From Enterovibrio qingdaonensis (GTDB lineage Bacteria > Pseudomonadota > Gammaproteobacteria > Enterobacterales > Vibrionaceae), in contig NZ_JAJUBB010000013.1 of the NCBI RefSeq assembly GCF_028683135.1, positions 62,001-126,000 of the forward strand: a stretch of 64,000 nucleotides of DNA, in the 5' to 3' direction. Within the stretch, counting starts at the first letter, position 1, and each line of letters starts with the position of its first letter. A program made the translations under genes and the position numbers. Below are positions 59,607 through 64,000 of this stretch, piece by piece. The notes beneath the pieces are model-generated. The model searched no databases, had not been told where the DNA came from, and worked only from the letters and a program-made list of their open reading frames with translations.

Positions 59607-59867
59607 GCTGCTAATTTCCCTTGAAAAACATAACTCGGCCGTAAACAGAGAGAAGCACAGAAACGAAAAAACAGGCTGCACTTAACATAAAAACCAAGAA
59701 AAAGATCAGTTTTTCCACTACAACAACCCCTTAAATCAACTTACTGACATTTCTCCTCATCAAGGCCGAACTATTGTCGCAACACGAAATGCCTGAAGAC
59801 TACCCACCTGCCACTAAAATGGATTACTTCTTGTTTTCAGTTGTAGCCTAATGATTTTTGAACATTG

Positions 59868-60824
59868 TCAGCAAAAATGCTCCCGATACTGCGATGCACT
59901 GACAGAAAAGTATTTTTGAAACAGTCGGCTTAACACATCAGCACTGTTGATACCGACTGTATCGGCCACCTGTGCCGTATTGAGGTTTCTGTTTTCAAGC
60001 ATAAGGCAAGCACGATGAACCCTAACTCGCTCGACGTATTTTGCCGGCGAAATCTTAAGTTCTTTAGTGAACACTCGAGAAAAATTTCTCGCGCTCATAT
60101 TTACTAACTTCGCTAGCCTTTGAACGGAAAGGTCTTGCTTTATGTTATTGTTTATATAGGTGCAGGCTTGGTTTATTTTGTCGTTATTTATGCTTTGGCT
60201 TTGAAGAATATCTGAAAACTGTTTTTGTCCGCCTGGTCGCTTAAAGTATATGACCAAGCCTTTAGCGATATCTAAACTTATCTCTCTACCACAGTCTTCC
60301 TGTACGATTGCCAGTGCTAAATCCATACCCGCAGTGACACCCGCGGACGTATAGATATTCCCTTGTTTAACAAAAATGGCATCTTTTACAACGTCTAGAC
60401 GAGGGTTGGTCGATTGAAGTCGATGCCACAGGGACCAATGGGTAGTCGCTTTTAGTCCATCCAAAAGCGTTGTTTTCGCTAAAATGAGTGCGCCGGAACA
60501 AATTGATATTATTCTCTCTACCTCTTTGCTCTGCTCACTGATGTAATCGACTATATTTCGCTGTGTCATCGCAAGATCAGAGCCTACTCCACCGACAATC
60601 ACCATCGCATGAAATCCTTTTAACGACGCGAAGGGCTGAGTCGCAACAACAATACCCGATGAGCTAGCAACTAATCCGCCTTCAGGAGAGAAAATAACAT
60701 TTTCATACTGCGCTTTTCCGTCAATTACAGCGAGGTCAAAGACTTCTAAGGGGCCTGTTAAATCTAACGATTGGAAACCTTCAAAGCAGATAAATGCTAT
60801 TTTTTTGGGTGCTGAATATGTCAA
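59868..60824 (-). CDS. GlxA-type transcriptional regulator (DJ-1/PfpI plus AraC)
   Basis: A 318-residue regulator: an N-terminal DJ-1/PfpI-like sensor domain (about 5-190) with the conserved Cys109 in ISICSGALILA, and a C-terminal AraC-type DNA-binding domain (about 215-315) with two helix-turn-helix units (SVQRLAKLVNMSARNFSRVF; NTAQVADTVGINSADVLSRL). Divergent from the secreted esterase gene, 188 bases apart, which it may control; inference from position. Confidence 0.92.
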   Translation of the reverse strand: MTYSAPKKIAFICFEGFQSLDLTGPLEVFDLAVIDGKAQYENVIFSPEGGLVASSSGIVVATQPFASLKGFHAMVIVGGVGSDLAMTQRNIVDYISEQSKEVERIISICSGALILAKTTLLDGLKATTHWSLWHRLQSTNPRLDVVKDAIFVKQGNIYTSAGVTAGMDLALAIVQEDCGREISLDIAKGLVIYFKRPGGQKQFSDILQSQSINNDKINQACTYINNNIKQDLSVQRLAKLVNMSARNFSRVFTKELKISPAKYVERVRVHRACLMLENRNLNTAQVADTVGINSADVLSRLFQKYFSVSASQYREHFC

Positions 60825-61012
60825 TCCTTGTCCTATTTCATCGTACGTATGTCATTTACGCCAATGTTAAGCGCTTTTACACTTGGCTGCAACATGTGAA
60901 CCCAGACACCGTTTCACGTTCGTAACAAACGGAATTTACTGAATACTCTGCTTAACAGAAAAAGCAGTGAATTCGCTCAAAAAAATTAATGGAATGAATA
61001 TAGGTATGACAA

Positions 61013-62059
61013 ATGATCACGGCTAAAAAACTGATATTGAATATACTGCTTTGCCTTGTTTTCTACTCTCAAGCTACGATTGCCCAAGAGTCGGCAAGTC
61101 AGTTACAAACCATTACGGTAGAGAGTCAATCTTTAAAGGGAAACCGCCTTAACATTAGCACGTTGCGAGAAGTGATTATTTCACTCCCACCTTCCTATTA
61201 CAGCAGTAACAAAGAATACCCTGTTGTTTATTTACTACATGGTTTGGGCGGTAAGGCAAATTCTTGGTTATCTGAAGATGATACGCAGCCTAATGTACAG
61301 AAAAGCTTAGAAAGCTTATATGCAGATAACAGCATCGAAGAGATGATCGTCGTCATTCCGGACAGTTACAATGAACCCTTCTTAGGGGGATGGTATTCAA
61401 ATTCAATCTCGGGCGGAAATTGGGAAGATTATATCGTTAAAGACTTAGTCCCTTACATTGATAAGGAATATCGCACTAAAGCAAACAAGTCTCATCGTGG
61501 TATTACTGGTCATTCAATGGGAGGTTTTGGTGCGTTTAAATTAGGCATGAAACATACCGATCTTTTTGGTGCGATCTATGCCATGAGCACACCGTTAGTC
61601 ACAAACCCAGGGTATAACTACATTACACCTGAAATGGACTTCAACGTGATCAATCAAACATTTAGTAAAGAGAAAGATCAATGGCAATGGGTAGATAAGT
61701 TTTACTATTCATTGGCTATCATGTTCGCCCCTGATAGCAACGCCCCCTTTTATGCGCAGGTGCCTATCTCAACTAAACAGATTTCTGACATTGAAAGTCA
61801 AACTATCGCTAGCTTGTTACCACTGCACCAAGAAAAACTCAGAAAATCGGCTCCGATTATTAAACTAGATGTAGGAATTAATGATGGCATGCTCATTGAT
61901 GAGGTAAGGGGATTTTCTGCCTTATTAAATAATAAAGGCATACCTCATGAATATAGTGAATATGAAGGTGGCCATGGCGACAAATTGCCCCTACTTGTTA
62001 AAACTGAGCTATTTCAATTCTTCTCACGAAGCTTTGATCAACAACAGAGCCAACTATAA
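61013..62059 (+). CDS. Secreted esterase, alpha/beta hydrolase (Esterase D/Ag85-like)
   Basis: A 348-residue enzyme with a signal peptide (MITAKKLILNILLCLVFYSQ). Catalytic Ser168 sits in GITGHSMGGFGAF; likely acid in KLDVGINDGMLIDE and His in YEGGHGDKLP. VVYLLHGLGGKANSW gives the oxyanion region. Probably hydrolyses esters in the periplasm or outside. Divergent from the GlxA-type regulator. Confidence 0.9.
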   Translation: MITAKKLILNILLCLVFYSQATIAQESASQLQTITVESQSLKGNRLNISTLREVIISLPPSYYSSNKEYPVVYLLHGLGGKANSWLSEDDTQPNVQKSLESLYADNSIEEMIVVIPDSYNEPFLGGWYSNSISGGNWEDYIVKDLVPYIDKEYRTKANKSHRGITGHSMGGFGAFKLGMKHTDLFGAIYAMSTPLVTNPGYNYITPEMDFNVINQTFSKEKDQWQWVDKFYYSLAIMFAPDSNAPFYAQVPISTKQISDIESQTIASLLPLHQEKLRKSAPIIKLDVGINDGMLIDEVRGFSALLNNKGIPHEYSEYEGGHGDKLPLLVKTELFQFFSRSFDQQQSQL

Positions 62060-62077
62060 ATAAAGTAATGACCAAAA

Positions 62078-62101
62078 TGCACCTTGGTAAATCAAGGTGC
62101 A
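62078..62101. terminator. Hairpin between the esterase and MreB-like genes
   Basis: TGCACCTTG / CAAGGTGCA with a 6-base loop. On the minus strand TTTT follows, on the plus strand no T-tract, so it suits the leftward gene better. Confidence 0.6.
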
Positions 62102-62170
62102 ATGATGACATGCGTTATGCACAATATTGAAAATACTATTGCTTAATGGCCGGCGAAGGGCCCACATGTG

Positions 62171-62554
62171 TTATACGTTCGGCAGTACTTTGAAATCTCG
62201 CTCTTGAACCTGAGTTGGCTTCAGTAAAACTGGCGAATCTACAAAGAATACTGCTCTAGCCCCTGCCCCCAACACTGCCTCTTTAAACGCTCTGATTTCG
62301 ACATTGGTGTAGCCGCCATCCGAGGCTTCCAAAAGATGTACTACTGCTACTGGTGCCAATGAGAAAAGTGACTTAGGTATTAGCTCTTGCGATATGCCAA
62401 TTAAACACGCCTGAACAGCAAAGAAATCTCCCATTAATGATCTGGGATGAGCGAGTGCTAAACATCCTTTTACCAATGTTTTGTTAGTTTCAACATGAAG
62501 AGCGGTGACCTCACCCTTCCTAAATTGGTAGTAAATGTGATTTTTCTTAAACAC
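62171..62554 (-). CDS. Short MreB-like (actin-fold) protein of unknown function
   Basis: A 127-residue protein from a GTG start (AAGGAAG upstream). The C-terminal two thirds recall the N-terminal subdomain of MreB: LMGDFFAVQACLIGISQELI aligns with the GVIADF region, and TNVEIRAFKEAVLGAGARAV with [20 protein letters not shown] of MreB. The nucleotide-binding DLGTANT motif is missing and the protein ends soon after (FFVDSPVLL). So it is a stand-alone subdomain, either a small homolog family or a remnant. The stop codon sits in TAACACATG, like the attC-type ends of the next two genes. Confidence 0.7.
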   Translation of the reverse strand: MFKKNHIYYQFRKGEVTALHVETNKTLVKGCLALAHPRSLMGDFFAVQACLIGISQELIPKSLFSLAPVAVVHLLEASDGGYTNVEIRAFKEAVLGAGARAVFFVDSPVLLKPTQVQERDFKVLPNV

Positions 62555-62584
62555 TAAATCTTCCTTGAACGTTTAACATTAGAA

Positions 62585-62749
62585 TAACGGGCGTTTACTA
62601 CCCCAAACTGATTGAAACACCTAAATCGCAGCGTTTCTATGAAAAAAATGCGCCACGAGTAGACGACTTTGTTGTTCGAGAGCATTGGCTGCGAATGCAG
62701 CCAAAAGAATGCGATTGCCTATTGACTGGAGAAGGGCTAATACGTGTTA
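62585..62749 (-). repeat. Imperfect inverted repeat after the epimerase gene, attC-like
   Basis: 165 bases bounded by TAAC and GTTA. Arms share CGT(T/A)TTA and AATCGCA blocks at matching distances in inverted orientation. The epimerase stop codon overlaps the right boundary (TAAC on the minus strand). This is the arrangement of a cassette recombination site, but the sequence is not a textbook match. Confidence 0.4.
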
Positions 62750-63628
62750 GCTACGTTTCAAAACTGGTAATACTTCTGCTGTTTCAGTATCTAGCATTTC
62801 CAAAACACGTTCAAAACCATGTATAGGTGACCAACCTAATTTCTCACGTGCGGACGATGAATCATAGACGCGATCTAGGCGTTGAGGTAACTGCCAATTT
62901 CTTTGTTTAAATGCTAACGCGATTTCTGGGCACTTTCGCGTGATGACAGCTCCGGCATCAGTGTATAGCGCTTCGCAATCAGACAGATGAAAAGGTGTTG
63001 CACCTGAGATGATAAAACGATTAAAACCGCCTAAGCGTTTTTCCACAGCACATAAATGAGCATTTGCTACATCGCGAGCATCAATACCACGGGTTAGACG
63101 AAATACAGCCATTACATCCGCAGGCTCAGGAAAGCATCTCGACATTTGCAGCACAGTTACTGGAAGCTGAAACAGATTTGAAATTTCTTCTAGCTTAGTT
63201 TCAGCCGCAATTTTACTTTTATGATAAATAGACTTGGGTTGCGGAGTAACTTCCTCATCAACCCAGCCGGCAATATTTTTAGGCGTCGAAGCATAGCCGT
63301 ACAACGCAGTCGTACTAGTGAAAATAAAGTGCTTAACACCTGCTTTTACCCCAGCCAAAGCCAATTTCTCGGTCGCATCTACGTTGATAGATTGAAACTC
63401 TGAATCAGGTACTAAACCAACATGAGGCGCATGAAGAGCCGCTGTATGAACGATGACATCAATATTTTCAAGAACCTCTTCAATCAGAGCACTATCACGG
63501 ATATCACCAATGTAATCGGCTGTTGAACACGGTGTTTTATCAATGCCAACCACGTCATGCGTTCGCATTAATTTAATATAGATTGCACGACCTACCCTAC
63601 CCGCAGAGCCAGTTACCAAGATTCTCAT
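62747..63628 (-). CDS. NAD-dependent epimerase/dehydratase (extended SDR)
   Basis: A 293-residue protein. NAD site ILVTGSAGRVGRAIYIKL, substrate-side VHTAALHAPHVGLVPDSE, catalytic Ser/Tyr/Lys in FTSTTALYGYASTPK and SIYHKSKIAAETKL. Family members interconvert nucleotide sugars or reduce other carbonyl compounds. An AAGGTG site precedes the ATG. Single coding unit between two attC-like inverted repeats. Confidence 0.9.
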   Translation of the reverse strand: MRILVTGSAGRVGRAIYIKLMRTHDVVGIDKTPCSTADYIGDIRDSALIEEVLENIDVIVHTAALHAPHVGLVPDSEFQSINVDATEKLALAGVKAGVKHFIFTSTTALYGYASTPKNIAGWVDEEVTPQPKSIYHKSKIAAETKLEEISNLFQLPVTVLQMSRCFPEPADVMAVFRLTRGIDARDVANAHLCAVEKRLGGFNRFIISGATPFHLSDCEALYTDAGAVITRKCPEIALAFKQRNWQLPQRLDRVYDSSSAREKLGWSPIHGFERVLEMLDTETAEVLPVLKRS

Positions 63629-63663
63629 TACGACACCTTACTAATGATTGACCTCAAATCAGC

Positions 63664-63739
63664 TAACGTTTCGCATAAACGGCGAGCGTGTTTTGCGAGT
63701 CCAGCCCCCCACAGAGAGCGATGTTTGATGGCATTGTTA
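63664..63739 (-). repeat. Imperfect inverted repeat after the DUF3024-type gene, attC-like
   Basis: 76 bases bounded by TAAC and GTTA, with CATAAAC/CATCAAAC-type and GCGAGCG/TCGCTCT-type arms in inverted orientation. It begins 6 bases after the stop codon of the gene at 63745. Same layout as the repeat at 62585, though the primary sequence differs. Confidence 0.4.
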
Positions 63740-63744
63740 TGTGA

Positions 63745-64000
63745 TTAACCGAAAAAGCATCCGTATTCATCTTTGCTAACGGTTTCGAATACTGCCTCGG
63801 CGGTTTTCACCTGACTTACAGGCTCGTAACTATGCCATTTGAGGTCTTGGCGCATCCAGTATATTTTCCAGATACCTTGAGTGCGAACAAAAGTGGCCTT
63901 TGCAAAAGGGTATTCTTCTTTAGAGCGAGGGTCGTTCCAAATTGGTCGTATTTCGAATATTACTATTGATTGCCTATCCAAATGCCATCCAATATCCAAT
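63745..64000 (-). CDS. DUF3024-type small protein (5' end outside window)
   Basis: The visible 84 residues (IVIFEIRPIWNDPRSKEEYP, IWKIYWMRQDLKWHSYEPV, ending EDEYGCFFG-like as KDEYGCFFG) match the DUF3024 family, small proteins of about 110 residues frequently carried in chromosomal integron cassettes of Vibrio. The real start is probably beyond the right edge. Function unknown. Confidence 0.8.
   Translation of the reverse strand, partial: LDIGWHLDRQSIVIFEIRPIWNDPRSKEEYPFAKATFVRTQGIWKIYWMRQDLKWHSYEPVSQVKTAEAVFETVSKDEYGCFFG

Overview
The window reads as a chromosomal segment of a marine gammaproteobacterium of the Vibrionaceae or a close relative. The evidence is gene content and order: cmoM-mukF-mukE-mukB with elyC divergent, comEC-msbA-lpxK-ycaR-kdsB, lolCDE, a PilZ-like gene next to mfd and csiV, and ndh-ycfP-(thiK)-lpoB-ycfL-hinT. 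Two chemotaxis receptors and a REC-EAL phosphodiesterase fit a motile, c-di-GMP-signalling marine bacterium. No rRNA, tRNA, CRISPR array, insertion sequence or prophage was seen.

Layout. 1-1564: L,D-transpeptidase (ldtD), cut by the left edge. 1666-6504: four-gene leftward iron/heme-type cluster (imelysin, di-heme oxidoreductase, second imelysin-like lipoprotein, DUF1513 protein) behind a promoter with Fur-like sites. 6823-12839: mostly rightward accessory genes (MarR regulator, REC-EAL, ygeA, acetyltransferase, chemoreceptor). 12947-20323: mukB-mukE-mukF-cmoM, leftward, with elyC (20401) divergent. 21276-27286: kdsB, ycaR, lpxK, msbA, comEC, i.e. Kdo/lipid A synthesis and export plus DNA uptake. 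28029-31163: lolE-lolD-lolC lipoprotein export. 31490-36471: PilZ-like protein, mfd and csiV. 37162-44168: ndh and the ycfP/DUF6279/thiK/lpoB/ycfL/COG3014/hinT group. csiV and lpoB both belong to cell-wall synthase control, so with ldtD the window is rich in envelope functions.

From about 44.6 kb the content turns accessory: a second chemoreceptor, a nitronate monooxygenase, two adjacent GH17-like glycosidases without signal peptides, and a series of small enzymes (GFA, DinB, serine hydrolase, quinone reductase, several GNAT acetyltransferases, SDRs), then a DJ-1/AraC regulator divergent from a secreted esterase. The last 2 kb hold three leftward genes (MreB-like fragment, epimerase, DUF3024-type). 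Two of them are followed by imperfect inverted repeats reminiscent of integron attC sites.

Most noteworthy: the GH17 pair behind a perfect 24-bp LacI-family-type palindrome with no regulator nearby; a decayed, internally deleted duplicate of the 54-55 kb acetyltransferase region at 57.4-57.7 kb; the attC-like repeats at the right end; an accessory block separating ldtD from mukB; a perfect FNR box upstream of ndh; and two unlisted small ORFs (8797-8889 minus, 44207-44311 plus). I found no clear candidate for a wholly new multi-gene system. The GH17 locus and the right-end cassette-like genes are the best places to look.
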